Positions 11,927 through 20,634 of a stretch of DNA of 48,772 nt are shown piece after piece. The notes beneath the pieces were generated by a model. The model was not told the origin of the DNA and searched no databases. It saw nothing but the letters and a program-made list of their open reading frames with translations. Made by a program: the position numbers and the translations under genes. Each line of letters starts with the position of its first letter. The first letter of the stretch is position 1. The stretch is taken from positions 1 through 48,772 of the forward strand of contig JAEZWM010000035.1 of NCBI GenBank assembly GCA_023443025.1, read 5' to 3'. The DNA comes from Bacillota bacterium. Its GTDB lineage: Bacteria; Bacillota; Clostridia; Tissierellales; Peptoniphilaceae.

Positions 11927-11935
11927 TGTTATAAT
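11927..11935 (+). promoter_or_regulatory. Extended -10 promoter of the rubredoxin gene
   Basis: TGT followed by TATAAT (11930-11935) is an extended -10 element; no good -35 box is seen at the proper distance. Transcription would begin about 30 bp before the rubredoxin ATG. Confidence 0.5.
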
Positions 11936-11971
11936 AAAGATGTAAATTATAAATGGAAGGAGTTGTCTAAT

Positions 11972-12133
11972 ATGGAAAGATGGGTATGTGAACCATGTGG
12001 TTATGTATATGATCCTGAGGTAGGCGATCCAGACGGCGGTATTGCTCCTGGAACTAAATTTGAAGATATTCCTGAAGATTGGGTTTGCCCAGTTTGTGGA
12101 GCTACTAAGGATATGTTTGTAAAAGAAGACTAA
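11972..12133 (+). CDS. Rubredoxin
   Basis: 53 aa, found by translating the plus strand; it is below common ORF length cut-offs. The protein begins MERWVCEPCGYVYDPEVGD and contains the two CxxCG knuckles CEPCG (Cys6, Cys9) and CPVCG (Cys39, Cys42) that bind a single iron, with the conserved DPDGGIAPGTKFEDIPEDW between them. Rubredoxins shuttle electrons in anaerobes, often to rubrerythrin or superoxide reductase; a rubrerythrin gene lies at 25914-26459. The ribosome binding site GGAAGGAG ends 10 bp before the ATG. A longer antisense ORF across it is a shadow. Confidence 0.96.
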   Translation: MERWVCEPCGYVYDPEVGDPDGGIAPGTKFEDIPEDWVCPVCGATKDMFVKED

Positions 12134-12140
12134 TTCTAAG

Positions 12141-12180
12141 AAATATAGGTGAATCTTATGATCCACCTATATTTTTATTT
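12141..12180. terminator. Terminator between rubredoxin gene and engB
   Basis: AAATATAGGTG (12141-12151) pairs with CACCTATATTT (12164-12174), followed by TTATTT on the plus strand. The genes converge here, so it may serve both. Confidence 0.75.
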
Positions 12181-12763
12181 ATATAATATCACCTATTAAC
12201 TTCAGTAAATCCTCTTGATTAACTTTGTTAGTTATCGAATAAGGTATTATTAAACTTCTATCTTTAATCCCAAGTTTATTAGCAATAGTTTTAACAGCGT
12301 TCATATATTTTCCTTTTGAAATCTTGTCTGCTTTAGTAGCGATGACATATCCTGTAAAGCCATAAGCTAAAATCCAGTCGTACATTTGAACATCTTGCAT
12401 AGTTGGTTCATGTCTTATATCCACCATTAAGAAAACTTCTTTTAAATTATTTCTTTCGTGTAAATACCTTTCTATAATCCCGCCCCAACTGTCTTTCTCA
12501 GATTTTGCAACCGATGCATAGCCGTATCCCGGTAAATCAACCAACCTAAAGTTGTCATTTATCAAATAAAAGTTAATCGTCCTTGTCTTTCCAGGTTTCG
12601 AACTAGTCCTAGCTAAGTTTTTTCTGTTGATTATCGAATTAATAAAAGATGATTTACCAACATTTGACCTACCTGCAAAAGCTATCTCCGGAAGGCTATC
12701 AATAGGATATTGGTCCGGTTTAACTGCCACAGCTTCTAAATCACTTTGAACAATTTTAAGCAT
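12179..12763 (-). CDS. engB: Ribosome biogenesis GTPase EngB/YsxC
   Basis: 194 aa, normal for the family. G1 is GRSNVGKSS (31-39); DLPGYGYASV carries G3 and TKADK is G4. EngB assists late 50S assembly and is essential in Bacillus. Its start overlaps the end of lon by 8 nt, an arrangement (lon-engB) conserved in Bacillus and many Clostridia. It is the last gene of tig-clpP-clpX-lon-engB. Confidence 0.96.
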   Translation of the reverse strand: MLKIVQSDLEAVAVKPDQYPIDSLPEIAFAGRSNVGKSSFINSIINRKNLARTSSKPGKTRTINFYLINDNFRLVDLPGYGYASVAKSEKDSWGGIIERYLHERNNLKEVFLMVDIRHEPTMQDVQMYDWILAYGFTGYVIATKADKISKGKYMNAVKTIANKLGIKDRSLIIPYSITNKVNQEDLLKLIGDII

Positions 12764-15101
12764 CTGCTTTCTCCAGTACTAAATCTAACACTTCGTTAAT
12801 TTCATTTACATAATGTATATCCATATTTTTTAAAACTTTACTTGGTAAGTCTTCAGTATCTCTCTTGTTTGACTCAGGGAGTATGACTGTTTTTATATTA
12901 TATCTAGCTGCTGCTAATATTTTTTCCTTAACTCCACCAATAGGCAATATCCTGCCTCTTAGTGTCATCTCCCCGGTCATTGCTATTGAATTTTTTACTT
13001 TTCTCCCGGTAAGAGCTGACACCATTGCTGTTGTCATTGATATCCCTGCAGAAGGACCGTCTTTTGGTATTGCTCCTTCAGGAATATGAATGTGAATATC
13101 AAGTTCTTTAAAGAAGTTTTTATCTTCAATTCCCAGTTTTTCTGAATTAGATCTAATATACGAAAATCCTGCCATGGCAGATTCTTTCATAACTTCACCT
13201 AGTTGACCTGTCAACTGTATTTTCCCTGTTCCAGGCATAGTATTTGCTTCAATCTGAAGAATCTCTCCACCTACCTGAGTCCACGCCAGTCCGGTTACAA
13301 CACCAACCATTGGTGATTCTTCTAAAATATCATCTCTATACTTAGGTCTGCCGGCATAATTAGAAAGATTTTGTACGGTTATTTTAGTTTTTACTATGCC
13401 TTCTTCCACCATACGGCGAACTGCTTTTCTCACAACTCTGGAAACCATACGCTCAAGTTCCCTAACTCCGGATTCTCTGGTGTAATTATTTACGAGTTGC
13501 ATTAGGGCTGCTTGTGAAATTTCAAAATCATCTTCTGTAAGGCCATGACTTTTGAGAGTTTTAGGAAGTAAATGATTTCTGGCTATCTGATATTTTTCTT
13601 CAGTAGTATAACCTTCAACCCTAATTACTTCCATCCTGTCTAATAGTGCTGGTGGAATTGTAGAAGTCGAGTTGGCCGTAGTTATAAACATCACCTTGGA
13701 TAAATCAAAAGGAACTTCAAGAAAATGATCAGTGAATTCGTCATTTTGCTCGGGATCAAGCACTTCTAGCAGTGCAGATGCCGGATCTCCTCTGAAATCG
13801 GAAGATACCTTGTCAATTTCATCGAGTAAGAAAACCGGATTAAGTGACCCTGCTTTTGTCATGAGTGTGATAATTCTACCGGGCATTGCTGCTATATATG
13901 TTTTCCTATGCCCTCTAATTTCCGCTTCATCTCTTACCCCTCCCAGTCTCATACTAACAAACTTTCTTTGCATGGATTCAGCAATTGATTTAGCTATTGA
14001 CGTCTTACCAACTCCCGGAGGTCCAACTAAACAAAGAATCGGTCCTGACATAGTCTTTGTTCTTTTTAATATTGCAAGATACTCAAGAACTCTCTCTTTG
14101 ACCTGTTTGAGTCCATAGTGATCTCTATTTAATATCTCTCTGGAAGCTTTGAGCTCTATCTTATCTTTAGTAGTTTTTGACCAGGGTAGATCAAGCAAAT
14201 AATCCAAATATGTTCTACTTACATTAATCTCAGGTGAAGCAGGGCTCATTTGCCCCATTCTTTTTAATTCTTTTCTTGCAGCTTCTTCCGCATATTTGGG
14301 GAGTTTTTTGCTTTCAATTTTTTTAAGATATTCTTCCATAACATCATCATCTAAATCACCTTCACCAAGTTCAGATTTGATGACATTTAGCTGTTCTTTT
14401 AGATAATACTCTCTTTGAACTTTATCTAATTGTTTTCTAACTTTTCTATTAATTTTTTCTTCTATCTTTAATAGCTCTATTTCTTCCCCTAGAATCATAT
14501 GGAGTTTTTCAAGTCTATTATAGAAATTGAGCTCATCTAAAATAGTAAAGTGGTCAGCTAGCTTTAACTGTAGATATGATGCAATTACATCTGCAAGTCT
14601 CCCCGGATCTTCTATATCCATAAGCCCCAGCATAACTTCTTGTGCAATTTGAGGACTGTAGTTTATATACTCCTTGACATCATCCAGTACAAGTCTCATA
14701 GCTGCTTTAACTTTATCGTCCACTTCTATATCTTCAAAGTCATAGGTGTATTCAATAGCATTTGCAGTTAAATAACCATCACTATCTTCAAGACTGTTTA
14801 TTTTAGCTCTGTCCAAACCTTCTACAAGTACTCTCGTGCTTCCATTCGGTAGTTTTAAAGTTTGCTTAATAACTGCAATAGTTCCCATATCATATATATC
14901 CTCTAATTTGGGATCCTCTACTTTAAAATCTTTTTGAGAAGATAGTAGTATTTTTGAGTCATTAAGCATAGCTTCTTCTAATGCTTTAACTGACTTTTCT
15001 CTTCCAACATCGAAATGAATTACCATATGAGGAAAAATCCATATTCCCCTCAATGCAATTAATGGCAATGTAACATCTCGTTTATTATATTCGTTTACCA
15101 T
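12756..15101 (-). CDS. lon: ATP-dependent protease Lon (LonA)
   Basis: 781 aa. An N-terminal LON substrate-binding domain (about 10-200) and coiled segment precede the AAA+ module with Walker A GPPGVGKT (360-367) and Walker B VFLLDEID (423-430). The C-terminal protease domain has Ser684 in KDGPSAG and Lys727 in GGVKEK, the Ser-Lys dyad. It degrades misfolded and regulatory proteins in the cytoplasm. A hairpin at 15122-15144 separates it from clpX. Confidence 0.97.
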   Translation of the reverse strand: MVNEYNKRDVTLPLIALRGIWIFPHMVIHFDVGREKSVKALEEAMLNDSKILLSSQKDFKVEDPKLEDIYDMGTIAVIKQTLKLPNGSTRVLVEGLDRAKINSLEDSDGYLTANAIEYTYDFEDIEVDDKVKAAMRLVLDDVKEYINYSPQIAQEVMLGLMDIEDPGRLADVIASYLQLKLADHFTILDELNFYNRLEKLHMILGEEIELLKIEEKINRKVRKQLDKVQREYYLKEQLNVIKSELGEGDLDDDVMEEYLKKIESKKLPKYAEEAARKELKRMGQMSPASPEINVSRTYLDYLLDLPWSKTTKDKIELKASREILNRDHYGLKQVKERVLEYLAILKRTKTMSGPILCLVGPPGVGKTSIAKSIAESMQRKFVSMRLGGVRDEAEIRGHRKTYIAAMPGRIITLMTKAGSLNPVFLLDEIDKVSSDFRGDPASALLEVLDPEQNDEFTDHFLEVPFDLSKVMFITTANSTSTIPPALLDRMEVIRVEGYTTEEKYQIARNHLLPKTLKSHGLTEDDFEISQAALMQLVNNYTRESGVRELERMVSRVVRKAVRRMVEEGIVKTKITVQNLSNYAGRPKYRDDILEESPMVGVVTGLAWTQVGGEILQIEANTMPGTGKIQLTGQLGEVMKESAMAGFSYIRSNSEKLGIEDKNFFKELDIHIHIPEGAIPKDGPSAGISMTTAMVSALTGRKVKNSIAMTGEMTLRGRILPIGGVKEKILAAARYNIKTVILPESNKRDTEDLPSKVLKNMDIHYVNEINEVLDLVLEKADA

Positions 15102-15121
15102 TGTACCTCCTTGTAAGAAAG

Positions 15122-15144
15122 ATACCCACCTGATCGGTGGGTAT
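15122..15144 (-). terminator. Hairpin between clpX and lon (weak terminator or processing site)
   Basis: ATACCCACC (15122-15130) and GGTGGGTAT (15136-15144) form a 9-bp G/C-rich stem with a 5-nt loop. The following minus-strand bases CTTTCTTAC are only moderately U-rich, so it may be a weak terminator that partly uncouples lon from clpX. Confidence 0.5.
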
Positions 15145-15152
15145 GAATTTCA

Positions 15153-16394
15153 TTATGATACCTCAGTTTGGGTTTCCCCCTCGATTACAAGAGTTGGTTC
15201 CTTACCTTTTGTTACAGTTTCTTCCGTTATATAGCACTTCTTAACATTTTCCATAGACGGAAGTTCAAACATAATATCCATTAATAATTCTTCAATTATA
15301 GATCTTAGGCCTCTGGCACCGGTCTTTCGAGCATATGCTTTTTTTGCAATTGCCCTTAATGCATTTTCTTCAAAAACAAGCTCACAGCCATCCATTAAAA
15401 ACAGCTCCTTGTATTGACTTACAAGTGCATTTTTAGGTTCTGTTAGGATTCTGATAAGTGAATCTTCATCGAGCTCCTCCAGTGCAACTATAACAGGAAT
15501 TCTTCCAACAAATTCGGGAATCATTCCATATTTAAGAATGTCTTCAGGTCTTATATCTTTAATTAATTCAGAATATTTTGATGTTTTACTATCTCTAATA
15601 TCTGCACCAAAACCTATCGAAGTAGTTTCGGTTCTGGTTTCAATAATTTTTTCTATTCCTTCAAATGCTCCACCAACTATAAAAAGAATATTGCTGGTGT
15701 CAACTTGTAAATACTCTTGCTGTGGATGTTTTCTGCCACCTTGTGGTGGTACATTAGCAACCATACCTTCTACTATTTTAAGAAGTGCTTGCTGAACACC
15801 TTCTCCACTTACGTCTCTAGTAATTGAAGGATTTGAAGACTTTCTTGTTATCTTATCGATTTCGTCTATATATATAATCCCTTTTTCTGCTCTTTCAATG
15901 TCATAATCAGCGGCTTGGACGAGTTTTAATATTACATTTTCTACATCCTCACCTACGTAACCGGCTTCAGTTAATGAAGTTGCATCCGCAATTGCAAATG
16001 GAACCTCCAGAATTTTTGCAAGAGTTTGTGCTAATAAGGTCTTACCGGAACCGGTAGGTCCGATTAAAAGCACATTACTTTTTTGAAGTTCTACACCTGT
16101 AGAAACTTCTGAATTTATCCTTTTATAGTGATTATATACAGCTACTGCGAGTGCTTTTTTGCACGAGTCTTGCTGAATTATATACTCATCCAGAACTCTT
16201 TTAATTTCAACCGGTTTTGGCATCTCATCAAACACTACATCTAAAATATCATCCTCTTCATCTATGATTTCAGTACAAAGCTTTATGCATTCATTACAAA
16301 TATAGACATTTGGTCCAGCGATTAGTCTTTGTACTTCATCTTGGCTTTTACCACAAAAAGAACATGATATCTTTTTTTCTTCGTACTGTGCCAT
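15153..16394 (-). CDS. clpX: ClpX, ATPase subunit of the ClpXP protease
   Basis: 413 aa, typical length. The N-terminal zinc domain has CSFC (Cys11, Cys14) and CNEC (Cys33, Cys36). The AAA+ domain has Walker A GPTGSGKT (112-119), Walker B IIYIDEIDK and the sensor 2 region GARGLRSIIEELLMD. The GFGAD loop that contacts ClpP is present (the IGF-type loop). ClpX unfolds tagged proteins and feeds them to ClpP, encoded 13 bp upstream. Confidence 0.97.
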   Translation of the reverse strand: MAQYEEKKISCSFCGKSQDEVQRLIAGPNVYICNECIKLCTEIIDEEDDILDVVFDEMPKPVEIKRVLDEYIIQQDSCKKALAVAVYNHYKRINSEVSTGVELQKSNVLLIGPTGSGKTLLAQTLAKILEVPFAIADATSLTEAGYVGEDVENVILKLVQAADYDIERAEKGIIYIDEIDKITRKSSNPSITRDVSGEGVQQALLKIVEGMVANVPPQGGRKHPQQEYLQVDTSNILFIVGGAFEGIEKIIETRTETTSIGFGADIRDSKTSKYSELIKDIRPEDILKYGMIPEFVGRIPVIVALEELDEDSLIRILTEPKNALVSQYKELFLMDGCELVFEENALRAIAKKAYARKTGARGLRSIIEELLMDIMFELPSMENVKKCYITEETVTKGKEPTLVIEGETQTEVS

Positions 16395-16407
16395 TTATTC
16401 CTCCCAA

Positions 16408-16992
16408 CTACACTGACTTTTCAATAACTTCATCTATAAGCCCATACTTCACGGCTTCTTCAGCAGACATATAAAAATCTCGGTCGGTATCTTTTTCTAT
16501 TCTTTTGAGAGTTTGACCAGTTTTTTCTGACAGTATTTTATTAATTAAAGTTCTTACTTTTAATATTTTTTCTGCTTGTATTTTAATGTCTTCTGCTTGA
16601 CCTTGTGCTCCACCCAATGGCTGATGAATCATTATATCAGCATTCGGCAATGCAAACCTCTTTCCTTTTTCACCGGCAGCTAGTAAAAATGCACCCATGC
16701 TTGCAGCCTGGCCTATGCAAATCGTACTAACATCGCATTTGATATACTGCATAGTATCATATATTGCTAAACCGGCGCTAACTGATCCACCAGGTGAATT
16801 TATATATAGGTTTACATCTTTGTTTGGGTCCTCTGCAACCAAGAAAAGTAATTGTGCAACTACTAAATTAGCAACATTGTCATCTATAGGACCACTTAAA
16901 AATATAATTCTCTCTTTTAAAAGTCTTGAATAAATATCGTAAGATCTTTCTCCTCTATTTGTCTGTTCGACAACTATAGGTACCATTACCAT
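16408..16992 (-). CDS. clpP: ClpP, proteolytic subunit of Clp proteases
   Basis: 194 aa. The N-terminal MVMVPIVVEQTNRGERSYD is the standard processed segment. The catalytic triad is Ser98 (GQAASMGAF), His123 (IMIHQPLGG) and the Asp in the DRDFYMSAEEA segment near 171. It forms the double-heptamer chamber that degrades substrates delivered by ClpX. It lies between tig and clpX with 30-bp and 13-bp gaps, the usual tig-clpP-clpX order. Confidence 0.97.
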   Translation of the reverse strand: MVMVPIVVEQTNRGERSYDIYSRLLKERIIFLSGPIDDNVANLVVAQLLFLVAEDPNKDVNLYINSPGGSVSAGLAIYDTMQYIKCDVSTICIGQAASMGAFLLAAGEKGKRFALPNADIMIHQPLGGAQGQAEDIKIQAEKILKVRTLINKILSEKTGQTLKRIEKDTDRDFYMSAEEAVKYGLIDEVIEKSV

Positions 16993-17022
16993 ATTTTGCC
17001 TCCTCTTCTAAAAGCGTTATAA

Positions 17023-18372
17023 CTATTCTTCAGACTCAGACTCCTCAGTCTCTTCTCCATCTTTAATAGATTCAGCATCTACAAGGTTGAATTCTACCAT
17101 TTCAACTAACTTGTCCAGAGTATTTCTATTTCTAATAAATTCAGTTATACCGCTTAATTCATTGTTTTCTTTGTATTCAGATACAAATTTTTCTATATCT
17201 TTTTCAGCATATATTTTAGCAAGTTCTCTTAGTTCATTGTCTATCTCTTCATCTGTTACTTCAACATCTTCTGCTTTAGCAAAAGCTTCAATAGCTAAAT
17301 CTGTTCTAACTCTTTTTTCTGCAGGTAATCTAAGTTCTTCCTTAACAGCTTCTTCGTTAGATTGTGTAATACTGTAATAGGTGTCTAAATCTATACCCAT
17401 TTGACTGATTCTATGTGTAAAATCATGGAAGTCTCTTTCTATTTGGTCCTCTACCATAACTTCAGGAACATCAACTTCAGTCATTTCCAATAAAGCTTCT
17501 ACAGCTTTATTGATCTTTTGTTGTTTAAAATTATTTTCAGACGCTTCTTCCAGTTTTGCTTTAATATCAGCTTTATACTCATCTAAAGTATCAAATTCTG
17601 AAACATCCATCGCAAAATCATCATCTAGCTCAGGAAGTTCTTTTCTCTTTATACTATTAACGCGAACTTTGAATACAGCGTCTTTGCCACTTAAACTTTC
17701 TTCATAATCTTCAGGGAAGGATACTTTAACATCTAATTCTTGATCTTGCGTTGAACCTATAAGTTGATCTTCAAAGCCTGGAATAAAGGAATTTGATCCT
17801 AGTACCAGATCATAGCCTTCTGCAGATCCTCCTTCAAAAGCTTCATCTTCAACAAATCCTTCAAAATCGATATTTACAGTATCTCCATCTTCTGCAGCAC
17901 CTTCTGAAACAGTGACTAATCTTGAGTTTTTATCTCTCTCAATATTTATCTCAGCATCAACCATCTCTTCAGTTACTTCAGGTTTTACGATATCCAGTTT
18001 TATACTCTTGTAATCTCCAAGTTCAGCAACCGGCTTTAATTGTACTGTAAACTCAACATTAAATGGTTTTTCAACACTAATTTCATCAAGAACGTCAACT
18101 TTTGGATAGTCAATTGGTTCAAGATCGAGTTCTTTTAGAGCAGGCTCATAAACATTATTTAACACTATATTTAATGCATCCTCATAAAATATATCTTTTC
18201 CATAATTAGTCTCTATTATTTTACGAGGTGCCTTTCCTTTTCTAAATCCAGGAATGCTAAACATATGTCTATTTTCTTGATATGCTTTTTGCACTGCATC
18301 TTTAAACTGATCCGTTCCAACTTCTATTGTAAAAACAGCTTTACTATTTTCATTTGACTTTAATTCTACCAT
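17023..18372 (-). CDS. tig: Trigger factor, ribosome-associated chaperone and prolyl isomerase
   Basis: 449 aa from ATG 18372. This start is chosen over the in-frame ATG at 18390 because GGAGGG lies between them at ideal distance. Domains: N-terminal ribosome-binding domain with the signature PGFRKGKAP, an FKBP-type PPIase domain (about 155-245, DGDTVNIDFEGFVEDEAFEGG), and the helical chaperone domain, ending in an acidic tail. It shields nascent chains at the ribosome exit. First gene of tig-clpP-clpX-lon-engB. Confidence 0.96.
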   Translation of the reverse strand: MVELKSNENSKAVFTIEVGTDQFKDAVQKAYQENRHMFSIPGFRKGKAPRKIIETNYGKDIFYEDALNIVLNNVYEPALKELDLEPIDYPKVDVLDEISVEKPFNVEFTVQLKPVAELGDYKSIKLDIVKPEVTEEMVDAEINIERDKNSRLVTVSEGAAEDGDTVNIDFEGFVEDEAFEGGSAEGYDLVLGSNSFIPGFEDQLIGSTQDQELDVKVSFPEDYEESLSGKDAVFKVRVNSIKRKELPELDDDFAMDVSEFDTLDEYKADIKAKLEEASENNFKQQKINKAVEALLEMTEVDVPEVMVEDQIERDFHDFTHRISQMGIDLDTYYSITQSNEEAVKEELRLPAEKRVRTDLAIEAFAKAEDVEVTDEEIDNELRELAKIYAEKDIEKFVSEYKENNELSGITEFIRNRNTLDKLVEMVEFNLVDAESIKDGEETEESESEE

Positions 18373-18408
18373 TATTGATCCCTCCAACATTAATCTTCAC
18401 ATCTAATC

Positions 18409-18417
18409 ATTATATCA
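18409..18417 (-). promoter_or_regulatory. Extended -10 promoter of tig
   Basis: Minus-strand TGA-TATAAT (TATAAT at 18409-18414) lies about 37 bp before the tig ATG. A -35 box is poorly conserved, as is common with extended -10 promoters. Confidence 0.5.
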
Positions 18418-18448
18418 TATTTTATTATAAATGGTATAGCTATATGAA

Positions 18449-19282
18449 CTAATACGAAATAACTATGCCCCCATTATCAGCATAAATCGTCGAGAGTCCG
18501 CCGGTTTCTAAAACCTGCACATCTTTTGGCTGATACATTTTTATTATTTGTTCTTTTATTTCTTCGGCCGCTTTAGCAGCATTACAGTGGGTAATAAAGA
18601 GAACCCTGTCTTTTAGTAGTTCCTTATCCTCGCCGATGATCTCGATCATCCTTGTATGAGCTTTTTTAAGGCCCCTGGTTTTTTCAACTAACTTAATTTC
18701 ACCATTTTTATCAGCAGTTAGTACCGGTTTAATCGAAAGTACATTAGCGATAAAACCTGCTACTTTAGACATCCTTCCATTTTTCATTAAATTGTCCAAT
18801 GATTCTAGCACAAATAGAGTTCTCCTAGTTGTAATAAATTCTTCAACTTTGTTTACTATGTCTTGAAACTCCATACCTTGATCGATGAACTCTTTTAACT
18901 TTTGTACAACTGCAGTTTCACCACAAACTGCAGATCTAGAGTCAAATACATGTATTAGTTTATTACCTTGTTCTTCTGCCATCTGTTTTGCTAGAATCGC
19001 ATTGCTATAAGTTGCACTAAGTGCAGATGAGATTGTTACAGCAAAAGTTTCTGTTCCTTTTTCAAAAGCTTTTAAAAAATCATAAGGTGTAGGAGCAGCA
19101 GTCTTTGGAACTCCATCATAATCCTTCATCGCTTTTCTAAGCTCAGGTAAATCAATAGTACCATCATCTACGTATCTTTTTTCACCTATATCGATAAAGA
19201 ATGGTATCATAGTTCTTTTAGTAGCGGTCTCAAGTTCTTGCGTTAGTTCGCATGCAGAATCTGTGACTATATTGTATTTCAT
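18449..19282 (-). CDS. DegV family fatty-acid-binding protein
   Basis: 277 aa, normal for DegV proteins, which bind fatty acids; the FakB members present them to the kinase FakA. The N-terminal YNIVTDSACELTQE is the family's hallmark; TISSALSATYSNA and FVLESLDNLMKNGRMSK are the conserved lipid-pocket segments. It follows glmM by 8 bp and is probably the last gene of that operon. No fakA gene lies in this window, so the assignment as a FakB subunit is an inference from the family. Confidence 0.9.
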   Translation of the reverse strand: MKYNIVTDSACELTQELETATKRTMIPFFIDIGEKRYVDDGTIDLPELRKAMKDYDGVPKTAAPTPYDFLKAFEKGTETFAVTISSALSATYSNAILAKQMAEEQGNKLIHVFDSRSAVCGETAVVQKLKEFIDQGMEFQDIVNKVEEFITTRRTLFVLESLDNLMKNGRMSKVAGFIANVLSIKPVLTADKNGEIKLVEKTRGLKKAHTRMIEIIGEDKELLKDRVLFITHCNAAKAAEEIKEQIIKMYQPKDVQVLETGGLSTIYADNGGIVISY

Positions 19283-19290
19283 TTTTTCAC

Positions 19291-20634
19291 CTAATTTAAC
19301 CTTTCTTCTAAAAGTTTTACCAATTTTTCTGATTCTTGCTCTAGAACTTCAATGTCTTTGCCTTCTACCATTACCCTTATAAGAGGTTCAGTTCCTGAAG
19401 GTCTGATGAGCACCCTTCCGTTATTTTTGAATTTTTCTTCAAAATCTTTAATTGCTGCAGCAATTATCTCGTCACTTTCATAATTTCCTTTAGCCTCATT
19501 GCTTACCTTTGCGTTCTTTAATACTTGAGGGTATGTTACCATGTAGTCATTTAGTTCTGAAAGTGGTTTTTCTGCTTCTAGCATGGTCTCTATTAATTTA
19601 AGTGCTGCAAGTATTCCGTCTCCGGTTGTATTATCGTCTAAGAAAATAAAATGACCTGACTGTTCTCCACCAAGTGTGTACCCGCCTTCTATCATTTTTT
19701 CCAGAACATATCTATCTCCAACGGCTGTAGCAATAATATTTAAACCCATTTTTTCAGCATATTCGCACAGCCCAATATTTCTCATTACAGTACCTACAAT
19801 TGTGTTGTTTGGAAGTTTTCCTTGATTTAATAGATGAGTACCTACTGCAGCTAGATAGTGATCTCCATCCATGATCCTACCTTTTTCATCAACAGCAATA
19901 AGTCTATCACCATCACCATCAAAAGATATACCCATATCAGCGCTATATTCTAATACAGCTTTTTGTGTTAGCTCTGGATTTGTCGAACCACAGTTATCGT
20001 TAATGTCCATTCCATTAAAATCAGTGTTTAATATGATAGTATCCGCGCCTAATTCCTTAAAAAGCTCTTCAACTACAGTGGAGGTTGCACCATGACCACA
20101 GTCTATGACCAGCTTTAGTCCCTCTAAAGATATACTAAAACGAGATTTTATATAATCTATATATTCTCTTGTTGCTTCATAGTCATGTTTTAACTTACCG
20201 ACTTCTTTACCTACAGGAGAGGCTTTAATTAATTCCGGATTTTCAATTAATTCTTCAATCTCTCTTTCCGTTTCGTCCGGAAGCTTAAATCCACTGGAGG
20301 AAAAAAACTTAATTCCATTGAACTCACCCGGATTATGTGAGGCTGAAATCACAATTCCTGCAACTGCTTTCAGATATCTTGTGAGATAGGCAATTGCCGG
20401 AGTTGGTATAATTCCAACATCAATAACGTCGACACCGGTAGACAAAACGCCAGCTGTAATAGCTGATTGTATTAGATCCCCTGAAATTCTGGTATCTCTA
20501 CCTATTACTATTTCGGATCTTCCATTTTCTTTTAGCTTAAAGGCTGCAGCACGTCCTACTTTATATGCTAATTCAGGACTAAGGTCCATGTTTGCTACAC
20601 CTCTAATTCCATCTGTTCCAAAATATTTTCTCAT
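19291..20634 (-). CDS. glmM: Phosphoglucosamine mutase
   Basis: 447 aa, standard length. It interconverts glucosamine-6-phosphate and glucosamine-1-phosphate, a step toward UDP-GlcNAc and peptidoglycan. N-terminal YFGTDGIRGVAN, catalytic phosphoserine in SASHNP (Ser99), metal-binding DGDGDR and the phosphate-binding RPSGTEPLIRVMVEG near the C-terminus are all intact. The start overlaps the stop of cca by 4 nt (ATGA). In many Firmicutes GlmM is encoded with CdaA and CdaR and inhibits or is regulated together with CdaA. Confidence 0.97.
   Translation of the reverse strand: MRKYFGTDGIRGVANMDLSPELAYKVGRAAAFKLKENGRSEIVIGRDTRISGDLIQSAITAGVLSTGVDVIDVGIIPTPAIAYLTRYLKAVAGIVISASHNPGEFNGIKFFSSSGFKLPDETEREIEELIENPELIKASPVGKEVGKLKHDYEATREYIDYIKSRFSISLEGLKLVIDCGHGATSTVVEELFKELGADTIILNTDFNGMDINDNCGSTNPELTQKAVLEYSADMGISFDGDGDRLIAVDEKGRIMDGDHYLAAVGTHLLNQGKLPNNTIVGTVMRNIGLCEYAEKMGLNIIATAVGDRYVLEKMIEGGYTLGGEQSGHFIFLDDNTTGDGILAALKLIETMLEAEKPLSELNDYMVTYPQVLKNAKVSNEAKGNYESDEIIAAAIKDFEEKFKNNGRVLIRPSGTEPLIRVMVEGKDIEVLEQESEKLVKLLEERLN

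Noticed and set aside
11924..12166. An 80-codon minus-strand reading frame
   Set aside because: It is antisense to the rubredoxin gene, whose CxxCG motifs and ribosome binding site are clear.
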